Below are positions 53,083 through 61,065 of a stretch of 61,065 nucleotides of DNA, one piece after another. The translations under genes were made by a program, and so were the position numbers. Every line of letters starts with the position of its first letter. Within the stretch, counting starts at the first letter, position 1. The notes beneath the pieces are model-generated. The model had not been told where the DNA came from. It ran no database searches and saw nothing but the letters and a program-made list of their open reading frames with translations. The stretch is from Aureimonas ureilytica (GTDB taxonomy: Bacteria; Pseudomonadota; Alphaproteobacteria; Rhizobiales; Rhizobiaceae): the NCBI RefSeq assembly GCF_001475935.1, contig NZ_LDQA01000052.1, forward strand, positions 1-61,065, in the 5' to 3' direction.

Positions 53083-54003
53083 CTACACATTGTGCATCGC
53101 GGGATAACCCAGAGTCTGGGTCTTCGCAGCGCTGTCGACGGCCATCTGAGCCAATAGAGTCGGGAGTAGGTTGCCGGGATCCTCGCGATACACTGCGTGA
53201 AAATGAAGACGTGGTACGGGGCCGTGAACATCGAGCGTGACCAGTTCCTCGTTCTCGATCATCTCCTGAACCACGACGTCCGGCAAAAGGGCGACCCCCA
53301 TGCCTTCACGCACCATCCGCGTGATCGTCGCAAGGGAGTTCGAGGTAAGGATACGCGCCAACTGCGGATCAAGTCCGACCTCCTCGATCATGTGCAGCAC
53401 CCTTTGATGCGGCTGAGACCCACGCGAAAAAGCGAAGATCGGATGGGCGATCAGATCCACGAGCGCCATCTGGCGTGTGTGGATCTGGAGACGCGGCGCG
53501 GCCACCCATACGCAATCGTAGCTGCACAAATCGAGATTGCGGTATCCCTGCGATAGCACCGGCCCTGCAATCAATGCCAAATCGACTTCACCGTTCAGCA
53601 TCATGCGCGATATGTTCAAGCTGGTGTCGACGGTGAGATCGACGTTCACATCTGGATAGGTTGACTTCACCGTTTCCAGGAACGCGGGCAGCCACGCGTA
53701 GACGATCGAGTCGATCGTACCGACGGAAACGCGTCCGCGCACGGTATGTCGATCGAGGAGCCCGAGCTTGAGCTCGGCGGTCAGGCGGACGATGGCTTCG
53801 GCGTAGGAGAGAGCACGTTCGCCTGCCGGCGTCAGACTGACGCTGCGTAGATCCCGCTCAAACAACTGCACGCCCAGATCGCGCTCCAAGGTAGCAATGC
53901 GATTGGAGATCGCCGCCTGGGTCGTGCAAAGCTTCTCTGCCGCATTGGAGAAGCTGCGCAACCGAGAAACCCATATCAAAGTTTCAAGGAACTTCGTGTT
54001 CAT
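53083..54003 (-). CDS. LysR-family regulator of the hydantoinase operon
   Basis: The 306-residue LysR protein has FLETLIWVSRLRSFSNAAEKLCTTQAAISNRIATLERDLGVQLFERD as DNA-binding domain and GRVSVGTIDSIVYAWLPAFLETV, ISRMMLNGEVDLALIAG and ITRMVREGMGVALLPD in the effector domain. It is encoded immediately upstream of the ten-gene catabolic operon on the same strand, so it is the obvious candidate activator. Its own upstream region has an AT-rich near-palindrome. Confidence 0.9.
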   Translation of the reverse strand: MNTKFLETLIWVSRLRSFSNAAEKLCTTQAAISNRIATLERDLGVQLFERDLRSVSLTPAGERALSYAEAIVRLTAELKLGLLDRHTVRGRVSVGTIDSIVYAWLPAFLETVKSTYPDVNVDLTVDTSLNISRMMLNGEVDLALIAGPVLSQGYRNLDLCSYDCVWVAAPRLQIHTRQMALVDLIAHPIFAFSRGSQPHQRVLHMIEEVGLDPQLARILTSNSLATITRMVREGMGVALLPDVVVQEMIENEELVTLDVHGPVPRLHFHAVYREDPGNLLPTLLAQMAVDSAAKTQTLGYPAMHNV

Positions 54004-54293
54004 AGAATTTATAACCTATGGTTTATGATGTATAGAGAGGCGATATACAAACATAATACGGCATTCAGATATATATTTTATTCAAATAAAGAATGATAAT
54101 CATATCAGAACGCACTTGACCTCATCGAGTATCACCGCATCCGACCGACGGTCATAGAGTTGCGTCGTGCGAGTGCTGAAATGGTTCGCCACGGCAGCAG
54201 CCCTTTCCAGCGTACTCCATTTTTCAGGTAGACCGTAATGCCGGTGGCCCGGAACGTGTGGTTGCCTATCCGCGTGTCGAAGCCGGCACCGAT
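54004..54293. promoter_or_regulatory. AT-rich LysR upstream region
   Basis: ATAACCTATGGTTTAT (54011-54026), a near-palindrome 8 bases before the LysR start, is a candidate autoregulatory site. Further on is ATGATAATCAT (54093-54103), palindromic except for its centre and reminiscent of a Fur-type core. The rest up to the IS3 end holds no gene that I can support. Confidence 0.4.
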
Positions 54294-54348
54294 TGACGTG
54301 CGCCCCGACTTTGGACCGTCGGGCTGGAGGATTTCCGGGGGTGATTGC

Positions 54349-55287
54349 TCAGGCGGGCGGGCCTCCGTCCGAGCGTTTCATCAGCTCGATCGGGGTCTTG
54401 TGGCCGATCGCGCTGTGAGGGCGGACTTCGCTGTAGTCTCTACGCCAAGCCTCCATCTTGGCCTTCGCGTCGTCAAGGCTCATGAACCAGTGGGTGTTCA
54501 GGCACTCGGCTCGGAACTTGCCGTTGAAGCTTTCGATAAATGCGTTGTCGGTGGGCTTGCCAGGCCGCGAGAAGTCGAAGACGACGTCCTTCTGGTAGGC
54601 CCAAAGGTCGAGGTCTCGCGAGATGAACTCCGATCCCTGGTCGACCCGGATGGCCTGGGGGTAGCCGACCTCGCTGCAGATGCGCTCCAGCGCCCCGACC
54701 ACGTCTTCGCCACGGTAGCTGAAGCGCGGATCGATCGCCGGTGAGAACCGCGAGAACGTGTCGACGACCGTCAGGATACGCAGCTTGCGGCCCGTTGCGA
54801 GCTGGTCGTGAACGAAGTCTTGTCGCCCATGTCTGGTTCACATGGGTCGCCGCCGTCCGGTCGTCCCGCAGCTTGGCCTTCACGCGACGCTTCGGCCTTC
54901 GACGGGCCATCAATTCACTGGATCGATGGCTGGTTTGCCTCAGTGTTCCTGAGCTGCAGGTGCATCTCTTTGTAAAGACGATAGATCCGCTTCGGGTTCA
55001 CAGCCCATCCCTCCCGCCGAAGCAAGACATGGACACGCCGCCTCTCGGCGATTGCAAGCAATCGCCTGCCGGCCAAGGGGATATCCGTAGCGGACCCGCG
55101 TCCGGGTGATCTCCTGGGTCCGGGTCTTCAGATCGGCCTGATCGCCGCGACGGGACTTGTGGGTGGTGAGCGAGCGTCCGACCTTCAGGGCCGAGCAAGC
55201 CCGTCTGATCGACACCTTCCAGGACGCTCGAACCTCGTCCACCAACTGGCGCCGGCGAGCAGGCCTCAGAGCTTTTTTGACAGAACG
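54349..55287 (-). pseudogene. IS3-family transposase orfB with several frameshifts
   Basis: The catalytic ORF can be followed in pieces: SWKVSIRRACSALKVGRS and TRTRVRYGYP, then KRRVKAKLRDDRTAATHVNQTWA. After another shift comes DFVHDQLATGRKLRILTVVD, and finally VDQGSEFISRDLDLWAYQ to PHSAIGHKTPIELMKRSDGG. At least two or three indels (about 55080, 54950 and 54830) break it. The DDE residues are recognisable across the pieces, but no full protein can be made. Confidence 0.85.
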
Positions 55288-55532
55288 TCCTGCAGCATGG
55301 CCTTGTCCAACGACAGGTCCGCGACAAGCCGCTTCAGCTTCGCGTTCTCCTCCTCGATCTGGCGCAGCTTCCTCACCTCGGACGGCATCATCCCCCCGTA
55401 CCGCTTGCGCCAGTTGTAGAACGTCGCCTCCGAGATTCCCGCCTTTCGGCAGACCTCAGCGACCGCCGTTCCCTCGTCGGCCTGCTTCAGGACGAACGCG
55501 ATCTGCGCCTCGGTGAACTTCGACTTCTTCAT
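55266..55532 (-). CDS. IS3-family orfA (helix-turn-helix subunit)
   Basis: The 88-residue intact orfA, MKKSKFTEAQIAFVLKQADE to AEVCRKAGISEATFYNWRKRYGG, carries an HTH and a leucine-zipper region (LRQIEEENAKLKRLVADLSLDKAML). Near its end the run AAAAAAG (55278-55272) is a classic slippery heptamer for the -1 frameshift that would make the OrfAB transposase. Because orfB is broken downstream, only OrfA can be produced. Confidence 0.9.
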   Translation of the reverse strand: MKKSKFTEAQIAFVLKQADEGTAVAEVCRKAGISEATFYNWRKRYGGMMPSEVRKLRQIEEENAKLKRLVADLSLDKAMLQDVLSKKL

Positions 55533-55612
55533 GGAATTCTCCTCGTCCCGGCTCCGGGACCATAAGTGGAAAATTCCAGCTCAAAACGATCCGATTTTTT
55601 GGAGGCACGTCA

Positions 55613-55678
55613 GTGTTGACGACGCCGTTTGCCACGGGCTCCACCGTGCGGGTGGACGGTGGCGGCGTCATCGGCTGA
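55613..55678 (+). pseudogene. C-terminal stub of an SDR oxidoreductase
   Basis: Directly after the IS3 end the plus frame reads LTTPFATGSTVRVDGGGVIG and stops. This is the universal C-terminal segment of short-chain dehydrogenases (TGxxxxVDGG). The rest of the gene is not on the other side of the IS, so it was deleted or lies elsewhere. Confidence 0.7.
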
Positions 55679-55766
55679 ACGGGTTGTGGGCCAGCCGCTT
55701 GCGACCCATTCGCGACCGCCAGTCACTTGTCGCTGACAATCCAAAGCGGACGTCCGACAACGTCGC

Positions 55767-56141
55767 TTAGAGGTCTCCGATCCTAGAACAATGACCTGCC
55801 GAAATGCGCCATCCGTGTTCGTCTTGGTGCCAGATCCGAGTGTAGGCAAATGTGCCGGACACCGGATTCTGGTCGTACATCGCTTCGAGCCTTGCCTTGG
55901 TCGTTACGACGATGAATCCGTGCAGAGGATGAAAGGCAGTCTCGAAAAGATCAAGACGCTGGATGCATAAGACCCGGCTGCGGTGGGCCTCCAAATCCTC
56001 TTCCTTGGTCATCACGTTTCCTATCGGACCCGTGAAGACGAGATCGTCATCGATCAATTCTGACAACGTCTCGACGTCCCCGGCGATCATCGCCGTCCGA
56101 AGCTTCTCCTCGCAGGCCAATATGTCCTGGGCTTCCCGCAT
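55767..56141 (-). CDS. DUF4440/NTF2-like protein
   Basis: The product is 124 residues of the SnoaL/NTF2-like superfamily: EEKLRTAMIAGDVETLSELIDDDLVFTGPIGNVMTKEEDLEAHRS, then FIVVTTKARLEAMYD and FAYTRIWHQDEHGWRISAGHCSRI. These form a cone-shaped pocket used by small isomerases or ligand-binding proteins. The ATG at 56141 is preferred over one nine codons upstream. No function can be assigned. Confidence 0.8.
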   Translation of the reverse strand: MREAQDILACEEKLRTAMIAGDVETLSELIDDDLVFTGPIGNVMTKEEDLEAHRSRVLCIQRLDLFETAFHPLHGFIVVTTKARLEAMYDQNPVSGTFAYTRIWHQDEHGWRISAGHCSRIGDL

Positions 56142-56343
56142 TGCCGCTCCTGATACAGTCCGTCGCACAGAACCTACGTGGATCTGGCCGGTCGAGGAAG
56201 GGCCGCATTTGCAAGCATCTTTCTCGGAAACTACCTAGCAGCTTTCCACCCTGTCCGGTCTATGGCGGCAGAGAAGCAGACGCCCGCAAGCGGTCCATCC
56301 GCTTTCGACCCAAAGCTGACCCTTGAGCTAGCATCCGCCGTCC

Positions 56344-57387
56344 TCAGGAGCGGACGTTCAGATTTGGAGGCGAATCCGATCTGACGGCTTTCAGCGCTAT
56401 CTCAATCGCCTGTCGATGCACTTCTTGTCGATCGATGCCAGGCGCATCGATGCAGATGTCCGGCTCCAGATCGCGCCCATTCTCGGTTCCGATGGATAAC
56501 AGCGTATAGTGCCCCACGTCGCGACCTAGAGAGTGAAGCTGGCTATTCGGCAGTCGCTCATGCAGCCAGCGAGCACACGCATCCATCGGCGCTTCCAGAT
56601 CTGCCTCCCCCGCCATTAGGGTGACAGGGACCGAGATGCCCACGAGGCTGTTAGGCGCGAAGGCTCGCACGGTTGGAGCAGGCGCGAGGGCGACGGCCGC
56701 AGCCACGCGACGATCCAAGTAGGATTCGGACTGCAGTTCCCATGAGGACGCGAAAACGGCGCTGTTGCGAAGTAGGGGGGCGATACGGTCGGCGAGGTCG
56801 GGAAACTCCCGGGGTCCTCCTTCAAAGCGCGATTTGGCGGCCCACTCGCCGAAACGGTGCATTTCAGTGATGGCGCCCAGGATGGACAAAGCGGTGTACC
56901 CGCCGAGCGAAAAGCCGACGCAGGTGACGCGATCAGTATCGAGGCGATCGGCGAAAACGCCGTCGGTTGCCAACAGATCAAGGGCTACCGAAAGGTCGCG
57001 GGGACGCTCCCACCAACAAAGGAAGCCTTCTGCCCTGTAAGGCTCGGAGGCCGTATTGCCGTGGTGATTCACACCGATCACGACATGGCCGATACGCGCC
57101 AAGGCTTCTGCCATCCAACCGAGGCTCGATGCCGTCCCGCCTGTACCATGCGACAGGAGGACTACGGGGAGCCGCCGACCTAGTGAATAAAGCTCCGCGT
57201 CGAGGGCCACGCTTCCCATGATGAAGAAGGGGCTAGTCTTCGGGACCGATATGGTCTGCTCGACCGCCTCTGAGACGGTAGGATACCAAGCGGACCATTG
57301 GATCGGTCGCGGCCCGTCGTTCGACCAATTTCGGCGGCCCCGATCGAAGACGCACCCTTCCCGAAATCCAACCTTGAACGTTTTCAT
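56344..57387 (-). CDS. Alpha/beta hydrolase (dienelactone hydrolase/PAF-acetylhydrolase-like)
   Basis: The roughly 347-residue hydrolase has LPVVLLSHGTGGTASSLGWMAEALARIGHVVIGVNHHGN (oxyanion region), TCVGFSLGGYTALSILGA with the nucleophile Ser in GFSLGG, VTLMAGEADLEAPMDA (Asp) and LGRDVGHYTLL (His). It resembles predicted dienelactone hydrolases and bacterial PAF-acetylhydrolase-like proteins. No signal peptide is evident with the ATG at 57387; an in-frame TTG at 57444 would add 19 residues. It appears monocistronic. Confidence 0.82.
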   Translation of the reverse strand: MKTFKVGFREGCVFDRGRRNWSNDGPRPIQWSAWYPTVSEAVEQTISVPKTSPFFIMGSVALDAELYSLGRRLPVVLLSHGTGGTASSLGWMAEALARIGHVVIGVNHHGNTASEPYRAEGFLCWWERPRDLSVALDLLATDGVFADRLDTDRVTCVGFSLGGYTALSILGAITEMHRFGEWAAKSRFEGGPREFPDLADRIAPLLRNSAVFASSWELQSESYLDRRVAAAVALAPAPTVRAFAPNSLVGISVPVTLMAGEADLEAPMDACARWLHERLPNSQLHSLGRDVGHYTLLSIGTENGRDLEPDICIDAPGIDRQEVHRQAIEIALKAVRSDSPPNLNVRS

Positions 57388-57634
57388 GTGCACGTCCCAA
57401 CTTATGGAAAGCGGATCAGGCCGGAAAATTCCGTGGAATTTCAAGATGCGGATGTCTTCTACTTCTATCCTTCTTCCTGAAAGCGGACAGACCGCTCACC
57501 ACCCCTTCCGGTCGTATAACATGGTGCAATTTAGGTATGCCTTTCGAGGATTGGCCCAAACCCGGTCTTTTAAGTGCGCTTTGACTGCGTAAAAAGGACC
57601 GAACGCTAAGAGACCATCCAAAACGGATCGAGCT

Positions 57635-58279
57635 ATGTTCGTGCGCGCCTACCTCCGGGCCCAGACCTCGCAGCAGGACGCATCGCGCGCTCGAGGAGCG
57701 CTCGACGCCTTCGCGGCCGTGCGAGGCTTGCGGATCGCAGCGCGGTACATGGAAAACGAGAGCGGCGCGAAGCTACACCGGCCCGAGCTCTTCCGCCTCC
57801 TCGCCGACTGCGAGCCGGGCGACGTCCTCCTGGTCGAACAGGTAGACCGCCTGTCGCGCCTCACCTCCCCCGACTGGATGAAGCTGCGGGCAGAGATCGA
57901 CGCCAAGGAGGTCCGCATCGTCGCACTCGATTTGCCGACCTCGTGGAACCTCGCAGCACCGGAAGACGAGTTCACGAGCCGGATGTTTTCGGCCGTGAAC
58001 AACATGATGCTCGACGTCCTCGCCGCGGTCGCGCGCAAAGATTACGAAGATCGTCGTCGGCGCCAGGCCGAAGGCACGGTGCGAGCCAAAGCCGCAGGAC
58101 TCTACAAGGGGCGCCCCGCCAACACGTCCCGCAACGCCGCGATCGCGGCGATGCTCCGCGATGGTCGGACCTGGAGCCAGATTATGAGTGCGACGGGATG
58201 CAGCCGGACCCTTCTGGCCAAACTCGCGCGCGAGCAGCACGATCATCTCGTTTCACACAGCACGACGGTCGAGGGATAG
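57635..58279 (+). CDS. Serine-recombinase family protein with Gln at the catalytic Ser position
   Basis: The 214-residue resolvase-like protein is of the small plasmid group: FVRAYLRAQTSQQDASRARGAL, ENESGAKLHRPELFRLLADCEPGDVLLVEQVDRLSRL, ALDLPTSWN, FSAVNNMMLDVLAAVARKDYEDRRRRQAEG and a C-terminal HTH (GRTWSQIMSATGCSRTLLAKLA). In active enzymes the motif is YxRxST, for example YARVST. Here it is YLRAQT, so residue 10 is Gln instead of the nucleophilic Ser. A Ser follows two residues later. Other conserved Arg and Glu residues are kept. The enzyme may be inactive, or may be a DNA-binding regulator. Confidence 0.88.
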   Translation: MFVRAYLRAQTSQQDASRARGALDAFAAVRGLRIAARYMENESGAKLHRPELFRLLADCEPGDVLLVEQVDRLSRLTSPDWMKLRAEIDAKEVRIVALDLPTSWNLAAPEDEFTSRMFSAVNNMMLDVLAAVARKDYEDRRRRQAEGTVRAKAAGLYKGRPANTSRNAAIAAMLRDGRTWSQIMSATGCSRTLLAKLAREQHDHLVSHSTTVEG

Positions 58280-58347
58280 GAGCAAGCACGGATCGGCCCT
58301 GAAGGCCGACCGCGGTTTCGATGGAAAGCCCCCGAGATGCTCGCTCC

Positions 58348-58485
58348 GGCTTTCCCATTTCTCCCTCCCCGATGGCCCGTTTTGGGAAAAACCATTCGGG
58401 AACAGATTTCGAGAAATTCGCCCTCTGTTCCTGCCGATATCGAACGCCAGTCGTGGCTTTCCCGATGAACGGCCGTTTTTGGGAA
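58348..58485. repeat. Two composite repeats downstream of the recombinase gene
   Basis: GGCTTTCCC occurs at 58348-58356 and 58455-58463. Each copy is followed by CGATG and then a C-rich/T-rich end (CCCGTTTTGGGAAAA at 58377-58390, GGCCGTTTTTGGGAA at 58471-58485). Within each copy TTTCCC and GGGAA form an inverted pair. Placement 70-200 bases past the recombinase stop suggests a crossover (res-like) or regulator site, though this is unproven. Confidence 0.4.
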
Positions 58486-58544
58486 GCGTGGGAGCAAAGG
58501 CCTCTACCGTTCTAAACAGCGCGATGTCGTCGATAATAGCGGCG

Positions 58545-59465
58545 TCAGCTTGCTGAGGTTGATCCTGCACGAACGGTGCTGGGCACGGTGCCGAAGCGGT
58601 GGCGGAACGCCTTGGCGAAATGGCTGAGATTGGAGAAGCCGGTGCGCGAGGCCGTCTCCGTGACGCTCCACCCGGTCTCCAGCATCCTGTAGGCAGCCTG
58701 AAGGCGTTGCTCCTTCAAATAGGCGTGCGGCGGCATGCCGACGAGATCATGAAATCCGCGCTTCAGCTTGCGTTGGTTCAAGCCCACGGCCTGCGAAAGT
58801 CGCGAGATGGTCCAAACGCCCGCATAATCCTCGTCGAGGATCGTTCTTGCCTCTCCGATCCGCCTTCGGTCGGATGGCGCCGGAAGAGCCAGCCTTGTCG
58901 CCGTCGGGGCCTCCACGAGGAGGGTCAGTTCGGACAGAACGTCGATCCCGCGTGCCAGCATGGCCAAACGCCGCGCCAGCCCTGGCGACAAAGGACAACG
59001 GACGACATCCGCCGCGATCCGGAGAAGGTTCGGGCTGGCACGGAAGCCGAGAAGGATCGCATCCGACGGGACGCTGGCTTCCGCGCTCCTTCGTCGTGCG
59101 CTGGCAAAGGGACTTTCCCCGAGACGGTCGAGGAAATCGGCTGCGTAGCGGAAATCGACGCATAGGAGGTTCTGTCCGGCCGAGAAGGCGTTCTCGCCCG
59201 ATGCGTGGCCCCTGCTGGCGAACAGGACTGCGCTTCCAGCACGCACCCGCAAGGGCTGTCCGCCGTCCAGCATCAGCATTCCATTGCCCGAAAGAAAGAT
59301 CGACACCGAAAAGGCTGCCGGACCTTCGGTGCGAAACCGCATCGCATGATCGAGGAACACGTCCATGACGTAGATGCCAAGATCGTCCGACGCCCGCTCG
59401 CCGCGAACCGGAAATGCTGGATCGAGCTTTGCGGGGTCTGTTGCGAATAGCCAATTTGGTCGCAA
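58545..59465 (-). CDS. AraC-family regulator, 5' end altered by an IS6 insertion
   Basis: The product has a cupin-like N-terminal domain (RVRAGSAVLFASRGHASGENAFSAG) and a C-terminal double HTH (ISRLSQAVGLNQRKLKRGFHDLVGMPPHAYLKEQRLQAAYRML, WSVTETASRTGFSNLSHFAKAFRHRFG). The reading frame extends leftward to a TTG at 59465 that lies inside the IS6 tip, so residues up to about 10 come from the IS. The native start has been lost or displaced, and expression would depend on the IS. A full DNA-binding domain remains. Confidence 0.82.
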   Translation of the reverse strand: MRPNWLFATDPAKLDPAFPVRGERASDDLGIYVMDVFLDHAMRFRTEGPAAFSVSIFLSGNGMLMLDGGQPLRVRAGSAVLFASRGHASGENAFSAGQNLLCVDFRYAADFLDRLGESPFASARRRSAEASVPSDAILLGFRASPNLLRIAADVVRCPLSPGLARRLAMLARGIDVLSELTLLVEAPTATRLALPAPSDRRRIGEARTILDEDYAGVWTISRLSQAVGLNQRKLKRGFHDLVGMPPHAYLKEQRLQAAYRMLETGWSVTETASRTGFSNLSHFAKAFRHRFGTVPSTVRAGSTSAS

Positions 59466-60268
59466 TGATCCCGTTCTGTTCTTTCGTCAGGCGATGAAGA
59501 CCTGGAACAGCCGCCCGATGTACCGAGCTTCCGATCCGCCAGCCAAGCTATCGACCATCGAGCGGAACTGGCCCTTGCGGAACATCCGCATGACCTCGAA
59601 CCCTCGGATCGCGTTGTGCGCCGTCTTGCGCGACTTGAACCCACGCACCGGACGGATCCGCTGCTTCAGCTTCCCGTGGTCGGACTCGAGGCGATTGTTC
59701 AAGAATTTGACCTGTCGATGCTGGCAGGTCGGCGGAAGGCGCCCTTCCTTGCGCAGCGAGGCAATCGCCTCATTGTAAGCTCGGTTCTTATCGGTCGAGA
59801 TGACTGACGGCCGATGGTGCGGCGAACGGTTCAATGCCTTGCTGAGAAACTGTTTGGCGGCCTTCGTCGTACGGGTTTGCGAGAGATAGAAGTCGAGCGT
59901 TTCGCCATCGTCGCCGATCGCACGGTAGAGATACATCCATTCGCCGCGAACCTTCACATAGGTCTCATCGACGTACCAGGTCTTGGTCTGAAGGGGCTTG
60001 CACCACTGAACGCGACGGTCCAGCTCGGGCGCGAAGTGCTGGACCCAGCGGTATATGGTCGTGTGATCCACCGACAGATGGCGTTCGGCCATCATCTCCT
60101 CGAGGTCGCGGTAACTCAGCGCGTATCGGCAGTACCAGCGCATGCACAGTAGGATGATGTCGGGAGCGAAATGCCGGCCTTTGAACGCCAAACTCATGCG
60201 TCACGCCCCCGAATGTAGCCGCCTTAGGCACCGAGGCTCGCATCCCAGATCGCTATTCGCAACAGATG
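59435..60268 (-). mobile_element. IS6-family insertion sequence, copy 2
   Basis: Near-identical inverted tips TCTGTTGCGAATAG (59437-59450) and CTATTCGCAACAGA (60253-60266) bound an intact transposase. The flanking octamers do not match, so no target duplication is seen and the insertion probably arose by replicative rearrangement. It differs from copy 1 in its tips (copy 1 begins GGCTCCGTTG), so the two are related but distinct elements. Confidence 0.8.
59487..60197 (-). CDS. IS6-family transposase (intact)
   Basis: The 236-residue DDE transposase has MSLAFKGRHFAPDIILLCMRWYCRYALSYRDLEEMMAERHLSVDHTTIYRWVQHFAPELDRR (zinc-finger-like/HTH N-terminus), KTWYVDETYVKVRGEWMYLYRA (first Asp), SVISTDKNRAYNEAI (second Asp) and LESDHGKLKQRIRPVRGFKS with the Glu region. 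All motifs are in one frame. It is the only complete transposase in the window and could supply activity to the decayed copy 1. Confidence 0.93.
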   Translation of the reverse strand: MSLAFKGRHFAPDIILLCMRWYCRYALSYRDLEEMMAERHLSVDHTTIYRWVQHFAPELDRRVQWCKPLQTKTWYVDETYVKVRGEWMYLYRAIGDDGETLDFYLSQTRTTKAAKQFLSKALNRSPHHRPSVISTDKNRAYNEAIASLRKEGRLPPTCQHRQVKFLNNRLESDHGKLKQRIRPVRGFKSRKTAHNAIRGFEVMRMFRKGQFRSMVDSLAGGSEARYIGRLFQVFIA

Positions 60269-60392
60269 GGGTATTCGGCTTTGGCGCCCTGTTCTTCGCT
60301 GCTGTGACGGGTGGAGGTGCTGCGCTTCGAGCTGATGGATAACGTGGTCTGGATCGGATCCCAGCCACAGGCATCAGCGAGGGAAGCGCAGC

Positions 60393-61042
60393 ATGCGGTA
60401 CTATGCGGGTTTGGACGTCTCGGTAAAAGAGACGAGTGTCTGCATTCTGGACGAGACGGGTCGGGTCTGCCTGGAGCGCAAGGTGGCGAGCGACCCGGCC
60501 GATCTGGCTCTGGTGCTTCAGGACCCGCGCTGGCCGCTGCACCGGGTCGGGCTGGAAGCTGGCCCCTTGTCACAATGGCTGCATGCCGGTCTCGGCCAGG
60601 TTGGCCTACCTGTCATCTGCATCGAAACGCGTCATGCCAAAGCCTTTCTGAAGGCACGCGTGAACAAGAGCGATCGCCACGATGCACGCGGCATCGCGCA
60701 GATGATGCGGGTTGATCTGTTCCGTCCCGTTCATGTGAAGACGCCGGCAAGCCAGAGCCGCCGGGCTCTGCTGTCGGCCCGACGGATTTGCCAGGAGAAG
60801 GCCTTGGCGATCGAGAACGACATTCGCGGTCTCCTGCGCAACTTCGGCCTGAAGGTCGGCCTTGTCGGCAAGCCGCAGTTCGAGACACGGATCCGTGACC
60901 TCGTCGTCGACGAGCCCGAGCTTCAGCCGGTGATGGAGAGCCTCTTATCGGCACGCGCCGGTCTGCGGGCGAGCGAGGCGGCGCTTCATCGCAGGCTCCT
61001 GCAACTGGTCCGGCAGGACCCGGTGTGCCGCCGGCTGATGAG
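60393..61042 (+). CDS. IS110-family transposase, truncated by the contig end
   Basis: From ATG 60393 the frame reads MRYYAGLDVSVKETSVCILD (first acidic residue of the DEDD site), then VGLEAGPLSQWLHAGL, ETRHAKAFLKARVNKSDRHDARGIAQMMR and ENDIRGLLRNFGLKVG, the N-terminal RuvC-like domain of IS110 transposases. The coding sequence stays open to 61042 and then runs into adapter. The C-terminal transposase_20 domain with its catalytic Ser is outside the contig. Upstream (about 60270-60392) is likely the IS110 left end. Confidence 0.88.
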
Positions 61043-61065
61043 CGGTCTCTTCTACACATCCGACG
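61043..61065. other. Residual sequencing-adapter sequence at the right tip
   Basis: The last 23 bases match 20 of 23 positions of the reverse complement of the Nextera adapter (TCTCTT then TACACATC then GACG). It is the mirror of the match at 90-122. The biological sequence therefore stops at about 61042. Confidence 0.8.

Larger units (their letters stand above)
54294..55612 (-). mobile_element. IS3-family insertion sequence, decayed (about 1319 bp)
   Basis: The ends TGACGTGCGCCCC (54294-54306) and, inverted, TGACGTGCCTCC (55612 inward) mark the element. It encodes orfA and a broken orfB on the minus strand. The three bases next to each end do not match, so no target duplication is visible. 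At its right edge it truncates an SDR gene. Confidence 0.75.

Noticed and set aside
54093-54103. Fur box-like ATGATAATCAT
   Set aside because: Only a partial match to a Fur box, in AT-rich DNA and not next to any iron-related gene.

Overview
The window reads as one complete contig of a plasmid or plasmid-like replicon from a GC-rich alphaproteobacterium, probably Hyphomicrobiales (for example an Aureimonas- or Methylobacterium-like organism). This is inferred from the RepA-type (RPA family) initiator with iterons, the DUF1127 gene with anti-Shine-Dalgarno hairpin RNAs, the CreA, HigBA and ParDE genes, and the IS types. No rRNA or tRNA gene was recognised. Both tips carry slightly degraded copies of a Nextera transposase adapter pointing inward (90-122 and 61043-61065), so the ends are library artefacts and the outermost genes are cut.

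Layout. (1) 1-2160: adapter, a fragment of a phage tail-fibre type S74 chaperone domain, an IS701-family element, and the 5' stub of an IS3 orfA. (2) 2195-9161, minus strand: a tight eight-gene operon, nearly all genes overlapping by about 4 bases: HAD hydrolase, GtrA-like flippase, a membrane glycosyltransferase-like protein fused to a uridine-kinase-like domain, class II aldolase, two nucleotidyltransferases, GT2 and a GDPD-like enzyme. It looks like a pathway that makes, activates and transfers an unidentified phosphorylated sugar or polyol. (3) 9470-21884: a GDP-rhamnose and rhamnan-type surface polysaccharide block (Gmd, Rmd, two giant multidomain transferases, a polytopic GT-C-like protein, RgpF). 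(4) 22198-23709: repA and seven iterons, the presumed replication origin.

(5) 24493-25699: a divergent SDR/HxlR pair. (6) 26176-32330: FCD-GntR regulator, polar amino-acid type ABC importer, class V aminotransferase and dihydropyrimidinase-like amidohydrolase. (7) 32356-36970: a scarred accessory region with a dead GGDEF gene, ParDE, HigBA, DUF1127 followed by three hairpins whose loops carry CCUCCC, a small membrane protein, and remnants of Toprim, IS3 and GIY-YIG genes. (8) 37045-40527: LysR/flavodoxin-fold oxidoreductase pair, CreA and an SDR. (9) 40745-54003: an IS6-family copy that breaks purU, then a ten-gene catabolic operon (nitrilase, RraA-like, spermidine/putrescine-type ABC importer, HpcH aldolase, hydantoinase A/B, Ldh2-type dehydrogenase) preceded by its LysR gene. 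(10) 54294-61042: a decayed IS3, an SDR stub, DUF4440, alpha/beta hydrolase, a serine recombinase lacking the canonical serine, an AraC regulator cut by a second IS6 copy, and a truncated IS110 transposase.

Taken together, the replicon carries a cell-surface glycan locus and two nitrogen-compound scavenging operons (cyclic amides/ureides are the best guess). They are held on an iteron plasmid with two toxin-antitoxin modules and heavy IS traffic. Host-type genes are intact, whereas most transposases and neighbouring fragments carry frameshifts or stops.
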